From: Microcoleus vaginatus WJT46-NPBG5
Lineage (GTDB): Bacteria > Cyanobacteriota > Cyanobacteriia > Cyanobacteriales > Oscillatoriaceae
Assembly (NCBI GenBank): GCA_019359355.1
Contig: JAHHHM010000027.1
Location: 43,538 to 107,537 of the forward strand
Direction of reading: 5' to 3'
Length of the DNA stretch: 64,000 nucleotides
Below the pieces are notes generated by a model. The model worked only from the letters and a program-made list of their open reading frames with translations, did not search any database and was not told the DNA's origin. Position numbers and translations under genes: made by a program. Shown here piece by piece: positions 9,680 to 18,547 of this stretch; position 1 is the stretch's first letter; every line of letters begins with the position of its first letter.

Positions 9680-11506
9680 CTATACTTTGATTTCGTATAG
9701 TGTAAAACTTTGTGATTTCACAGTAAATTTTTGGGCCGATTCGATCATATCGGGTAATGTGGAGCCGGCACCCATCCATTTCGTCTCAGAGGAATCCAAA
9801 ATCTTTTGCCAGTTGCCGGCAGGAATATTGACTAGGCAAGTGACATCCTTATGATTAAAGTTCATAATGCAAAATATCTGGCTATCTTCACTCCAACGTC
9901 GCAAAAATATAGTTTTTTCCTCTTCAATGCTAGACACCTCTAAACTTTCCTTATCCAGCTTTTTCAGGGCTGGAACGGTTCGGCGTAGCTGAATTAATCG
10001 CTGATACCAGCCCCAGAGAGCTTTGTGTTCACCTTCCTGTTTCTTTCCCCAATTCAGCTTGCAATTTTGAAAAGTCTTAGGACTTTGTGGATCTTGAAAT
10101 TCTCCCCGCCCTTCAAACGCTTTAAATTCGTTTTGTTTATCCTTCCGTATGGCTTCAATCAACGGCTCTTCTGAATGGCTAACAAAATATAAAAAAGGAG
10201 CTTCCTCTCCATATTCTTCACCCATGAAAAGAAACGGGATGTAAGGAGAAATTAAGACAGTGCCGGCAGCTAATTTCAACCCATCAAACGACACTAATTT
10301 AGATAATCGATCTCCTAAAATACGATTGCCAATCTGATCATGGGTTTGGGAAAACACCACAAATTGCTCAGCCGGCTGATCTTTGGCAGAATTCCCATGC
10401 TTTCGTTTTCTGTGGGGGGCGTACTGCCCGGAATAAACAAAGCTTTCTTTAAACGCTTTTTCCAAATGTTCGCATTTTCCAAAATCCTGATAATATCTGT
10501 CGCTTTCTCCGGTTAGCAATGCGTGAAGTGAATGATGGAAATCATCACACCACTGAGCATCTAACCCAAAACCACCTAATTCTTTTGGCCGCAGAACCCG
10601 AACATCATTTAAATCGCTTTCTGCGATTAAATAAAGTTTCCGCCCTAGCTGTTGGGAAAGGGCATCCGTAGCTGTTGCAAGTTCCTGTAGAAACGGTTTT
10701 GCCCCAACTTCAAAAATTGCTTGAATTGCATCTAATCGCAGGGCATCAATGTGATAATCTTCAAACCAATACAGAGCGTTGTTCAGAAAATATTCCCGGA
10801 CTCCATCACTGTATTGATCGTCAAAATTGAGCGCTTCTCCCCAAATTGGCCGGTATTTATCTGTAAGATAGGGGCCAAATTCCGGAAGATAATTGCCTTC
10901 GGGTCCCAGATGATTGTAAACAACATCAAGAATGACTGAAATCCCTTCCTGATGGCAGGCATTAACCAGCTTTTTTAACCCTTCAGAACCACCATAAGAA
11001 TTTTGCACGGCGTAGGGAAATACGCCGTCATAACCCCAGTTGCGTTCGCCTGGAAATTGCGCCACCGGCATAATTTCAATGGCATTAACACCCAACTCAG
11101 CTAAATCTTTGAGCCGGGGAATCATTGCTTCAAAAGTTCCTTCATCGGTGAAAGTCCCGACGTGTAATTCATAAATAATTATTTCTTCTAAAGGAATGCC
11201 CGACCAATTCGTATCATTCCAAGCAAAATTATTGCGATCAATTACCTGAGAAGGCCCATGAACTCCTTGTGGTTGAAAGTCTGAGGCGGGATCGGGTCTA
11301 TCATTTTTTCCGTCTAATTTATAAAAATATAGTGTACCTGGATTAATATTTTCAGCCGTTACTTTCCAATATCCTTGCTCATCCTGTTGCATTGAAATTA
11401 ATTGCTGATCAGGAGAAACAATGTGTACAGTTACCTCTTTGAGAGTGGGTGCCCAAACGCTAAACTCACAGCGTCCATCACCCAAATAATACGCCCCACT
11501 TTTCAC
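9680..11506 (-). CDS. treZ: Malto-oligosyltrehalose trehalohydrolase (TreZ)
   Basis: Hydrolyses the alpha-1,4 bond next to the trehalose end of maltooligosyl-trehalose, freeing trehalose, an osmo- and desiccation protectant. An N-terminal CBM48-like module (CEFSVWAPTLKEVTVH) precedes the GH13 barrel with Asp261 (ALRLDAIQ), Glu298 (LIAESDLND) and the SQTHDQIGNR segment. A TTG at 11510-11512 is in frame, but GTG at 11504-11506 is the better start because AGGGAG lies eight bases before it and only two before the TTG. That gives 608 residues. It is first in the operon with treY. No treX/glgX debranching gene lies between them, unlike many tre operons. Confidence 0.95.
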   Translation of the reverse strand: MKSGAYYLGDGRCEFSVWAPTLKEVTVHIVSPDQQLISMQQDEQGYWKVTAENINPGTLYFYKLDGKNDRPDPASDFQPQGVHGPSQVIDRNNFAWNDTNWSGIPLEEIIIYELHVGTFTDEGTFEAMIPRLKDLAELGVNAIEIMPVAQFPGERNWGYDGVFPYAVQNSYGGSEGLKKLVNACHQEGISVILDVVYNHLGPEGNYLPEFGPYLTDKYRPIWGEALNFDDQYSDGVREYFLNNALYWFEDYHIDALRLDAIQAIFEVGAKPFLQELATATDALSQQLGRKLYLIAESDLNDVRVLRPKELGGFGLDAQWCDDFHHSLHALLTGESDRYYQDFGKCEHLEKAFKESFVYSGQYAPHRKRKHGNSAKDQPAEQFVVFSQTHDQIGNRILGDRLSKLVSFDGLKLAAGTVLISPYIPFLFMGEEYGEEAPFLYFVSHSEEPLIEAIRKDKQNEFKAFEGRGEFQDPQSPKTFQNCKLNWGKKQEGEHKALWGWYQRLIQLRRTVPALKKLDKESLEVSSIEEEKTIFLRRWSEDSQIFCIMNFNHKDVTCLVNIPAGNWQKILDSSETKWMGAGSTLPDMIESAQKFTVKSQSFTLYEIKV

Positions 11507-11512
11507 CGTCAA

Positions 11513-11995
11513 TTCTCCCTTAATACATTGATCTTTAGATTTTTAGATCAAGAGGTACTGCTTGATTATTTTCCACAGGATACATATTTTTTAAGTTGAA
11601 TAAAACTATCTTAGGGAGTATTGCTAAGGAGTTTTGGTTTAAGGTGCCGGCAGCCGGCGCTTGAGTGCTAAATGCAATAGCTAGCAGCGTTTGGGGGCTG
11701 CTTGCAAAGTCACTGGCGCTGATGGCTATCACTAAGGTTTTCCCTACAGCCAGTTTCTCAGGAACCTCAAAGATGCGAGTTTATATAACTTCTGAGTAAT
11801 CAACTGCCGGCTTTAGAGGGGCAAAATTAGGATGGATCTGAAAATATGACACTGTTTTGTATTAGCGCTAACAATTGCCACGCAAATAAATCTTGAAAAG
11901 TGCCGGCAAGACGTGGTAAGTTGATAAGCTGTCATTATAACAACTAACAACTATCCTAATAAAAGGTGTAACCTTCAATAGTTTAACCAACATTT
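11513..11995. other. treZ/yebC divergent intergenic region
   Basis: About 480 bp containing several GCCGGC/GCCGG sites and otherwise no gene I can support. A 65-codon reverse frame at 11535-11732 has no features of a real protein. Promoters of treZ and yebC presumably lie here. Confidence 0.5.
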
Positions 11996-12766
11996 ATGGC
12001 AGGACATAGTAAATGGGCGAATATCAAGCGTCAAAAGGCGAGAGTAGATGCCGTCAAGGGCAAGATTTTTACGAAAATCTCTCGCGAAATTATTGTAGCT
12101 GCGCGTAGCGGTGTCCCCGATCCAGCCGGCAATTTTCAATTACGCACGGCGATTGACAAAGCAAAGGCGGCTGGCATTCCGAATGAGAATATTGAACGAG
12201 CGATTGCTAAAGGTGCCGGTAAATGGGGATCAGAAGGCGATAGCCTAGAAGCGATTCGCTATGAAGGATACGGTGCCGGTGGTGTGGCAATTCTCATTGA
12301 AGCACTCACTGATAATCGCAATCGCACCGCAGCGGATTTAAGAGCGGCATTTAGTAAAAATGGCGGCAATTTGGGCGAAACCGGCTGTGTTGGTTGGATG
12401 TTCGATCAAAAAGGCGTTGTCACGATTGCCGGTGCGATTGATGAAGAGCAGTTATTAGAGGCTTCTCTAGAAGCTGGTGCTGAGCATTATGAACTGATAG
12501 AAATTGATGAAGAAACAGAGGGGGCTGAAGTTTTTACTGAAGTCACAAACCTAGAAAATCTTAGCCAAGTTTTACAGAATAAAGGCTATAGGGTAAATAA
12601 GTCAGAAGTGCGCTGGATTCCTAGCAATACACTGCAAGTTACTGATCCAGAACACGCTCGCTCTCTGCTCAAATTAATGGATGCTTTGGAAGATTTAGAT
12701 GATGTGCAAAATGCTACTGCGAACTTTGAAATGACTGAGGAATTGATGTCGGCAAGTATGATGTGA
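11996..12766 (+). CDS. yebC: YebC/PmpR-family protein (TACO1 family)
   Basis: A 256-residue member of the YebC family, which includes DNA-binding transcriptional regulators and factors that help ribosomes translate difficult (e.g. polyproline) stretches. The N-terminal signature [19 protein letters not shown] is nearly invariant in the family. The acidic middle and C-terminal domains (GVVTIAG, LETDD-like [18 protein letters not shown]) are present. Length is normal. It is a single-gene unit followed by a long hairpin. Identity is secure; which of the two proposed roles applies here cannot be told from sequence. Confidence 0.95.
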   Translation: MAGHSKWANIKRQKARVDAVKGKIFTKISREIIVAARSGVPDPAGNFQLRTAIDKAKAAGIPNENIERAIAKGAGKWGSEGDSLEAIRYEGYGAGGVAILIEALTDNRNRTAADLRAAFSKNGGNLGETGCVGWMFDQKGVVTIAGAIDEEQLLEASLEAGAEHYELIEIDEETEGAEVFTEVTNLENLSQVLQNKGYRVNKSEVRWIPSNTLQVTDPEHARSLLKLMDALEDLDDVQNATANFEMTEELMSASMM

Positions 12767-12800
12767 TCGCTGCCAAAAAATCAATTAGCTACAATAAAAT

Positions 12801-12858
12801 AAGGCTCAATCTTAGAAATAAGAAGTCTTTTAAAATTCTTATTTTATGATTGAGCCTT
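12801..12858. terminator. Long inverted repeat after yebC
   Basis: AAGGCTCAATC (12801-12811) is perfectly complementary to GATTGAGCCTT (12848-12858). An inner, slightly imperfect stem (AAATAAGAA/TTCTTATTT) extends it, leaving a short A/T-rich loop. The hairpin sits 35 bp past the yebC stop and 140 bp before the end of the convergent pilT, so it can stop transcription from yebC and perhaps from both sides. The length and symmetry also fit a small palindromic repeat. Confidence 0.65.
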
Positions 12859-13001
12859 AAAAAGGTGCTACCAAACCCAATGAGGCGGACTTCTATAATA
12901 GTTCGCCCTCAAATATGTAAAGTTGTAGAGACAAAGGACTGAATGCAATCTTAATGCCGGCTCAACCCCTGCCTCCACAGTGTCTCACAACCTTCGCACG
13001 G

Positions 13002-14219
13002 TTAACTCCAATCACGAGGCGAATTAGAAGAGTCAAAGCCGCCGGTTCTCATCCGCCGTTCAAGATCGCCGATATCTGGCGAAACACCTAGGGCGTCTTC
13101 GATGGTAATTCGGCCATTTAGCACTTGCTCGTAGAGGGCGACGTTCATGATTTGCATTCCTTCAATGGTGTCAGTTGACATCAAGTGGAAGGCGTCATCT
13201 TCGTTACCTTTAAGCAGGTAATCTTTCATCGCCGGCGTATTTACTAAAATGTCGTGAACTGCCGTGCGACGACCATCGGTAGTAGGCAGTAGCAACTGAG
13301 CGACGACAGCCACAAGAGATTCGGTAATTTGAATTCGCATTGCCGGCTGTTCCTCTGGATTGTAGAGGTTTAACAAACGGTTAATCGAGTTGATAGCGCT
13401 GCGAGTGTGAAGGGTTCCTAATACTAAGTGGCCGGTTTGGGCGGCTTGCAGGGCTGTGTTAATGGTGAGACGATCACGCATTTCCCCAATCAAAATTACG
13501 TCTGGATCTTCCCGTAAAACCGCCCTTAAAGCCAAGTGAAAATCAAGGGTGTGTAATCCCACTTCCCGTTGACTAATCAAGCACTTTTGGCTGGGATGAA
13601 CGTATTCAATGGGGTCTTCAATGGTGACAATATGTTTGGCTGCGGTTTCGTTTAAATGACGGATCATTGCCGCCATTGTGGTCGATTTACCGGAACCTGT
13701 AGGCCCTGTTACTAAAATTAGTCCTTGATGATTGGAGATAATTTTTTTCAGGACTTCTGGCAACTTTAATTCTTCAATGGAAGGGATGTGCAGGGTGATT
13801 AACCGCAGCACGATCGCACCACCAGTCAGGGAATCAAAACAGTTGACTCGGCAGCGCAAAAAGCCAGGATAAAAGATTGCTGTATCCAGTTCTTTTGTTT
13901 CAACAAACTGTTTTCTCTGAGCCGGCGTTAAAATTTCCGCCAGGTACTGTTCATAAATTTGGGGTGTCGTTTTCCCGTGTTCTGAAACTGGAATCATCTC
14001 GCCACGAACCCGAATTCTGGGAACTTGGCCCACTCGAATATGAATGTCCGAGGCTTTCCGTGCGTAAGCCTCTTTTACCATTTGCTCAATGGTAATCGTG
14101 CCGTGGCTAGTGGTTTGTACTTGCCCTACCGTCGGTTTGAGCGGTGGTGGTGGCGGTGGTGTTTTGTGGGATGGCTGAGCCTGAGATCCGGGGACTGCAC
14201 CAGCATTTATTTGGTTCAT
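13002..14219 (-). CDS. pilT: PilT-type type IV pilus retraction ATPase
   Basis: Hexameric secretion-type ATPase that depolymerises type IV pili for twitching motility, phototaxis and DNA uptake. The chosen ATG at 14217-14219 (MNQINAGAVPG) has a purine-rich GAAAAG before it; the frame stays open 35 codons further upstream, but that extension lacks family features. Visible motifs: a proline-rich linker near residues 22-32 (PPPPPP), Walker A GPTGSGKST with Lys178, Asp box TIEDPIEYVH, Walker B LREDPDVILIGEMRD, and the His-box-like LGTLHTRSAINSINR. Cyanobacteria usually carry two PilT paralogues. A lone gene without pilB/pilC suggests a PilT2-like paralogue, but this is uncertain. Confidence 0.9.
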   Translation of the reverse strand: MNQINAGAVPGSQAQPSHKTPPPPPPLKPTVGQVQTTSHGTITIEQMVKEAYARKASDIHIRVGQVPRIRVRGEMIPVSEHGKTTPQIYEQYLAEILTPAQRKQFVETKELDTAIFYPGFLRCRVNCFDSLTGGAIVLRLITLHIPSIEELKLPEVLKKIISNHQGLILVTGPTGSGKSTTMAAMIRHLNETAAKHIVTIEDPIEYVHPSQKCLISQREVGLHTLDFHLALRAVLREDPDVILIGEMRDRLTINTALQAAQTGHLVLGTLHTRSAINSINRLLNLYNPEEQPAMRIQITESLVAVVAQLLLPTTDGRRTAVHDILVNTPAMKDYLLKGNEDDAFHLMSTDTIEGMQIMNVALYEQVLNGRITIEDALGVSPDIGDLERRMRTGGFDSSNSPRDWS

Positions 14220-14324
14220 TTTCTTTTCGGTTTCGAGGCGAGATTTATGGCAACGAATGGATGAGTTTTTAAGATGAATCGCTATGACTTTCTGGAGTTG
14301 AGACCATTCTATTTGGCTCAGCAC

Positions 14325-14629
14325 TCATTCGTGAATATACTTAAATTATAAAAAATCGTCAATCGGGTGTAAACTTGAGGCTAGTGAGTGTTGCAGAACA
14401 TCCAAAACATTGACCCCGGCCTCTTGTGATAATTTGCTATCAAATTGCCCTAAAAACAGCGAAGCCAGCAAAGAAATTTATTTCAGGAATCAAGCCAAGG
14501 CGCTAAAAAATTTTCAAATTAAGTTGTTAAATTTTATTTCTCAAGCCGCGACCTCAGAGAACCTTAAAAGATTTTTTCTCGCCCAAAATCTGTTAACTTG
14601 TTGGCCAACTTAGACAAAATAGACTTGCG
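14325..14629. other. pilT/DUF58 divergent intergenic region
   Basis: About 300-400 bp, A/T-rich in its right half (for example around 14510-14545). I see no gene, RNA or clear hairpin. A 67-codon forward frame at 14410-14613 lacks protein-like composition. Confidence 0.4.
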
Positions 14630-15820
14630 ATGAAAATGTTTTATCAGTTCGCCGAGAGGCTAACCACGCAAATAACCGATTGGTTGGAAACCCACTGGGT
14701 AACGCCGGCCTTCGCGGGCTGGCTGCTGGGTGGGCTGGCCCTGTTCTACTTTGCCGCTGCTACTAATACGATGGCTGGGTGGTTGTACGCGATCAGCGGA
14801 ATCAGTCTGGCGATTTTGGGCATTGCCATGACTTTGCCGATTCGGACGCTGCGCCCACTGCAAGTTCGCCGCCGTCCAATTGAGCCGGTGAGTGTCGGCG
14901 ACCAACTGAGCATTGAAATCGAGATAGAAAACCCAACTGAGCAAACCAAGACGCTGCTGCAAGTCTATGACATTTTGCCTTATGTCTTAGGGCAGCCGAA
15001 ATCCGTTGCCGTTGAAGCGATCCCTCCCAAAGGGATACATCATTTGGTATACTACCACCCCACCCAACGCCGAGGCGTCTATCGGTGGGATGAGATTCAT
15101 TTGAGGACGGCAGCCCCGTTAGGATTATTCTGGTGCCGGCGCTCACGTCAAGCCAAAGCTACAGCGATTGTTTATCCCACCGTGTTTCCGCTAAAGGTTT
15201 GCCCACTGGTAGACGAAATGGGCAAAGAAGACAGCGCCCAGCTTTACAGTGATCGCCGGCAGCAAATGGGAACCGAAGGCATCACCCGAACCCTGCGCCC
15301 TTACCGATTTGGAGATCCGATTCGTCTGATCCACTGGCGCACCAGTGCCCGTTACGGCGAAATGCGGGTGCGCGAATTAGAAATTTCCACCGGCGGACAG
15401 CAAATCGTGATTAGCCTCGACAGTGCCGGCACTTGGCAGCAGGATGATTTTGAAGCGGCTGTGATTGCAGCAGCATCGTTGTACTTCTACGCCAGCCGCG
15501 CCGGGTTAAATGCCAGCGTTTGGACCGCTCAAACCGGCCTGATTCAAGGACATCAAGTAGTTTTAGAAACCCTAGCTGCCACAAGTGCCGGTGAAGATCC
15601 CGTTCCCAATGGCTTGCCGGAGATGCCTTTAATTTGGTTAACTCAAAATCCTGTCAGTTTAAGCAGCCTTCCCCCTGGCAGCCGATGGGTTTTATGGCCG
15701 GCAGCCGCTTCCCTCCCGCAAGAAGAAAACACCATTATCAAGCGGGATCGTCCCGGCATTGAGATCCGCCCCGATCGCGCCTTGGATCTACAACTGCAAG
15801 AACCTCTAAGCCGGTTTTAG
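14630..15820 (+). CDS. DUF58 domain-containing membrane protein
   Basis: A 396-residue DUF58-family protein. Two hydrophobic segments near residues 28-68 (GWLLGGLALFYFAAATNTM and LYAISGISLAILGIAMTLP) anchor it. A soluble beta-rich part follows with the DUF58 signature LRPYRFGDPIRLIHWRTSAR around residue 222. The family is commonly associated with MoxR AAA ATPases and resembles von Willebrand A-type folds. No MoxR or transglutaminase gene is adjacent here. Two ATGs lie in tandem at the start (14630 and 14636). Biochemical role is unknown for the family. Confidence 0.85.
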   Translation: MKMFYQFAERLTTQITDWLETHWVTPAFAGWLLGGLALFYFAAATNTMAGWLYAISGISLAILGIAMTLPIRTLRPLQVRRRPIEPVSVGDQLSIEIEIENPTEQTKTLLQVYDILPYVLGQPKSVAVEAIPPKGIHHLVYYHPTQRRGVYRWDEIHLRTAAPLGLFWCRRSRQAKATAIVYPTVFPLKVCPLVDEMGKEDSAQLYSDRRQQMGTEGITRTLRPYRFGDPIRLIHWRTSARYGEMRVRELEISTGGQQIVISLDSAGTWQQDDFEAAVIAAASLYFYASRAGLNASVWTAQTGLIQGHQVVLETLAATSAGEDPVPNGLPEMPLIWLTQNPVSLSSLPPGSRWVLWPAAASLPQEENTIIKRDRPGIEIRPDRALDLQLQEPLSRF

Positions 15821-15880
15821 TCCAAATTTCCCAGAAGCAGTTGCCTAAAAAACCTCAAATCTGATTAGCCTCTTCAAATC

Positions 15881-15941
15881 CCTAGTCCCATGCCCCTTGA
15901 CCCATGCCCCATGCCCCATGCCCAATGCCCCATGCCCCACT
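15881..15941. repeat. Heptamer (STRR-type) tandem repeat array
   Basis: About eight degenerate heptamers of the CCCCATG/CCCAATG type in direct tandem. They lie between the DUF58 gene and ftrC, 68 bp before the ftrC start. The same family is seen at 914-1041, 21643-21758 and inside ligA. There is no inverted partner arm here, so a hairpin terminator is not expected. Confidence 0.85.
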
Positions 15942-16008
15942 TCATACTGCCGGCCTAAGCCTTGCGGTACAATGCAATAAATATAATCTCCTCTTATAGT
16001 CAAAGCTA

Positions 16009-16377
16009 ATGACCTCTCCAACAGACACCGGCAACAAATCCAGCGATAAAAGCCTAGAAGCAATGGTGCAGTTTTCCCAAACTTACGCCCAGCGCACCGG
16101 CACCTACTTCTGTTCAGAACCTTCAGTAACGGCTGTGGTGATCGAAGGATTGGCCAAAAACAAAGATGACCTCGGTTCGCCCCTGTGTCCCTGCCGGCAC
16201 TACGAAGACAAAGAAGCCGAAGTCGCTGCTGCCTACTGGAACTGCCCCTGCGTACCGATGCGCGAGCGCAAAGAGTGCCACTGTATGCTATTCCTCACCC
16301 CAGAAAATGACTTTGCCGGCGAATCGCAAACAATGACGATTGAACAAGTCAAAGAAATTAGAGAAAGCATGGGATGA
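16009..16377 (+). CDS. ftrC: Ferredoxin:thioredoxin reductase catalytic (beta) subunit
   Basis: Passes photosynthetic electrons from ferredoxin to thioredoxin through a 4Fe-4S cluster and an adjacent disulfide. All six signature cysteines are present: Cys60/Cys62 (CPC), Cys79/Cys81 (CPC) and Cys90/Cys92 (CHC), with the family spacing CPC-X16-CPC-X8-CHC. The 122-residue length is normal. The stop overlaps the start of the next gene by four bases (ATGA), so the two are translationally coupled. The variable subunit gene ftrV is not in this window. Confidence 0.97.
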   Translation: MTSPTDTGNKSSDKSLEAMVQFSQTYAQRTGTYFCSEPSVTAVVIEGLAKNKDDLGSPLCPCRHYEDKEAEVAAAYWNCPCVPMRERKECHCMLFLTPENDFAGESQTMTIEQVKEIRESMG

Positions 16378-16787
16378 GTGAACCGATCCCTGATCAGTTT
16401 TGGCAAGGCGTAGCGCAGTTCAACGGGCAAGAATTCTACGCCTGCCACGACACCCTAGAGGCTTTGTGGATGGAAGCGTCTGAACCCGAACGCACTTTTT
16501 ATCAGGGAGTGCTACAAATTGCTGTTGCCCTCTATCATCTGGGCAATCATAACTGGCGCGGAGCTGTGATTTTGCTGGGAGAAGGCATCAGCCGGTTGCG
16601 AAATTACCAACCGTCATACTTTGATATTGATGTCGATAGTTTACTAAAGCAAAGTGTTGAGCTGTTGAGCGAATTGCAACAAGCAGGGCCAGAAAATGTA
16701 GCGGATTGTGCCCAACAGCTTAGTCAAGGGGGCAATTCCTCATTACAGCGCCCTCAAATTGCCCGATTTCCTGCACCCAACGAATAA
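16374..16787 (+). CDS. DUF309 domain-containing protein
   Basis: A 137-residue helical protein with the DUF309 hallmark: FWQGVAQFNGQEFYACHDTLEALWM, with conserved Phe, His-Asp and Glu-Trp, followed by FYQGVLQIAVALYHLGNHN and GAVILLGEGISRL. The function of the family is unknown. It overlaps ftrC by ATGA, so it is co-translated with it. The last 25 residues are low-complexity and probably not part of the fold. Confidence 0.9.
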   Translation: MSEPIPDQFWQGVAQFNGQEFYACHDTLEALWMEASEPERTFYQGVLQIAVALYHLGNHNWRGAVILLGEGISRLRNYQPSYFDIDVDSLLKQSVELLSELQQAGPENVADCAQQLSQGGNSSLQRPQIARFPAPNE

Positions 16788-17035
16788 GGCCGGTTGGCAG
16801 GAAACACGCAAGAAAGCCATAACCCCTACTCAGCACTGAGAACTCCCGATGAGGAACCCTCACTAAATCCGGCAACGTCAAAATTGTGATAGCTTGGCGA
16901 GTGCCAATCACATCTGCAGGGATCTCGATAGAGAGTCTTCACAGGACACGTTAAACTACCTACAGCAGCCTGTCAGGCGATCCTCAGCCTGAAAGCTAGT
17001 TCCGCACCGCTTGTTCCTCCTCAGCCTCACAATCC

Positions 17036-17509
17036 ATGATGTCATTTGCAAAACTGCCTGGTTTACTGATGCTGCGCCTCGGACTAACCTTGATGTTGCC
17101 CGTGGTGGCTTTATTTGGGAGTGTTGCTCCTACCTATCCCCAAACAAACCCAGCAGCAGTGGATAGACCGCTGACGCTGCGTTCTGATATTCAAGAAGCT
17201 GACGCCAAAACTGGAGTTGTCACAGCGCGTGGCAACGTGCAAATCGATTATCCAGCAAGACAAATTCAAGCCACAGCCGCGCAAGCGCAATATTTCAGCA
17301 AAGAACGCCGCATTGTCTTGAGTGGCGATGTTTATGTTTTGCAGGAAGGAAACAGTTTGCGGGGTGAAAACATTGTTTACCTGATTGATGAGGGGCGATT
17401 TATCGCACTTCCCAAATCAAACCGGCAAGTCGAATCAATTTATCTCGTTCCTGAAGAAAACGCGGCTGCACCGGGTACTCAAACTGCGCCGGCAACGCCC
17501 GAATTTTAA
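17036..17509 (+). CDS. lptA: LptA/OstA-like periplasmic LPS-transport protein
   Basis: A 157-residue periplasmic protein with an N-terminal signal peptide (hydrophobic core about 9-28, LMLRLGLTLMLPVVALFG). It is followed by an OstA/LptA beta-jellyroll pattern: DIQEADAKTGVVTARGNVQIDYPARQIQA and RRIVLSGDVYVLQEGNSLRGENIVYLIDEGR. It forms the bridge carrying LPS across the periplasm. The neighbours lptB (83 bp downstream) and lptF/G confirm the assignment. The tail (PGTQTAPATPEF) is low-complexity. Confidence 0.92.
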   Translation: MMSFAKLPGLLMLRLGLTLMLPVVALFGSVAPTYPQTNPAAVDRPLTLRSDIQEADAKTGVVTARGNVQIDYPARQIQATAAQAQYFSKERRIVLSGDVYVLQEGNSLRGENIVYLIDEGRFIALPKSNRQVESIYLVPEENAAAPGTQTAPATPEF

Positions 17510-17592
17510 TTTTAAATGAGGATAGAGAGAGGGATAAAAACCGGCAGAAAACTTCCCTTACCCTCTCCCAATTTATCTATCACAAATTCCCA

Positions 17593-18321
17593 ATGAAAAT
17601 TTGGCTTGAGAATGTTCACAAATCCTATGGCAAGCGCGTCATTGTCAACCGCGTTAACTTGTCAGTGGCGCAAGGAGAAGTCGTAGGATTGCTAGGTCCC
17701 AACGGTGCCGGTAAGACAACAACGTTTTATATTACCACCGGCCTGATTAAACCCAATCAGGGCACCGTTTGGCTCGATGACCTTGATATTACCCATCTGC
17801 CAATGCACAAACGAGCAAAGCTTGGCATTGGTTACTTAACCCAAGAAGCTAGTATCTTTCGTCAATTGAGCGTTCGGGAAAATATCTTACTGGTATTAGA
17901 ACAAACCGGCGTTCCCCGTCACGAATGGCAACAACGTCTAGATTATTTGTTGCGAGAGTTCCGCCTAGAAAAAGTTGCTTACACCGCCGGCATTCAAGTG
18001 TCTGGCGGAGAACGCCGGCGCACTGAATTAGCGAGAGCATTGGCTGCTGGACAAGCCGGCCCAACATTTTTGCTACTTGATGAACCGTTTGCCGGCGTTG
18101 ATCCGATCGCTGTGGCAGAAATTCAGCAAATTGTTGCCGGATTGCGAGATAGGCAAATGGGCATCCTGATTACCGATCACAACGTCCGAGAAACCCTCGC
18201 TATTACTGATCGCGCCTACATTATGCGCGATGGCCAAATCTTAGCAGCCGGCAATGCCGAGGAACTCTACAACAATCCCCTCGTTCGACAATACTACTTA
18301 GGTGAAAGCTTCCAGCGATAG
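17593..18321 (+). CDS. lptB: LPS export ABC transporter ATP-binding protein (LptB)
   Basis: Cytoplasmic ATPase that powers LPS extraction by the LptF/G permease. 242 residues with Walker A GPNGAGKTT (Lys41), Q-loop TQEASIFRQLSVREN, signature VSGGERRRTELARALA, Walker B LLLDEPFAGVDP and H-loop LITDHNVRET. The ITDHNVRETL and YIMRDGQILAAG segments are LptB-specific relative to other ABC ATPases. It lies between lptA and the permease gene on the same strand, so the three probably form a transcription unit. Confidence 0.96.
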   Translation: MKIWLENVHKSYGKRVIVNRVNLSVAQGEVVGLLGPNGAGKTTTFYITTGLIKPNQGTVWLDDLDITHLPMHKRAKLGIGYLTQEASIFRQLSVRENILLVLEQTGVPRHEWQQRLDYLLREFRLEKVAYTAGIQVSGGERRRTELARALAAGQAGPTFLLLDEPFAGVDPIAVAEIQQIVAGLRDRQMGILITDHNVRETLAITDRAYIMRDGQILAAGNAEELYNNPLVRQYYLGESFQR

Positions 18322-18465
18322 CCGGCTCATTTTAAATTTTAAAGAGGGGATTTACTGGTAAAATCCAGAACTTAATAAACTTTCAACATTTTATCACTCA
18401 CCTAAATTATCCAATCCTCCTGCCGGTCTTCATAACCCAACGTTTGGCAAAAGTTGAAAATTTTT

Positions 18466-18484
18466 ATAAACCCTCTGGGTTTAT
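18466..18484. terminator. Perfect short hairpin between lptB and lptF/G
   Basis: ATAAACCC (18466-18473) pairs with GGGTTTAT (18477-18484) around the loop TCT, in the 226-bp gap between lptB and the permease gene. There is no T-run after it, so it may instead be a partial attenuator or an RNA-processing site. Confidence is low. Confidence 0.3.
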
Positions 18485-18547
18485 CTGTGTTTATAAAACT
18501 CTTAATTTCTCTCTTCCTCCTCACACCTCAATCCCCAGCAGCAAAAC

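Noticed and set aside
18514..18527. TCCTCACACC string resembling the core of the small RNA Yfr1
   Set aside because: Only the unpaired core is similar. The two flanking stem-loops that define Yfr1 are not visible, and the string lies directly in front of the LptF/G start.
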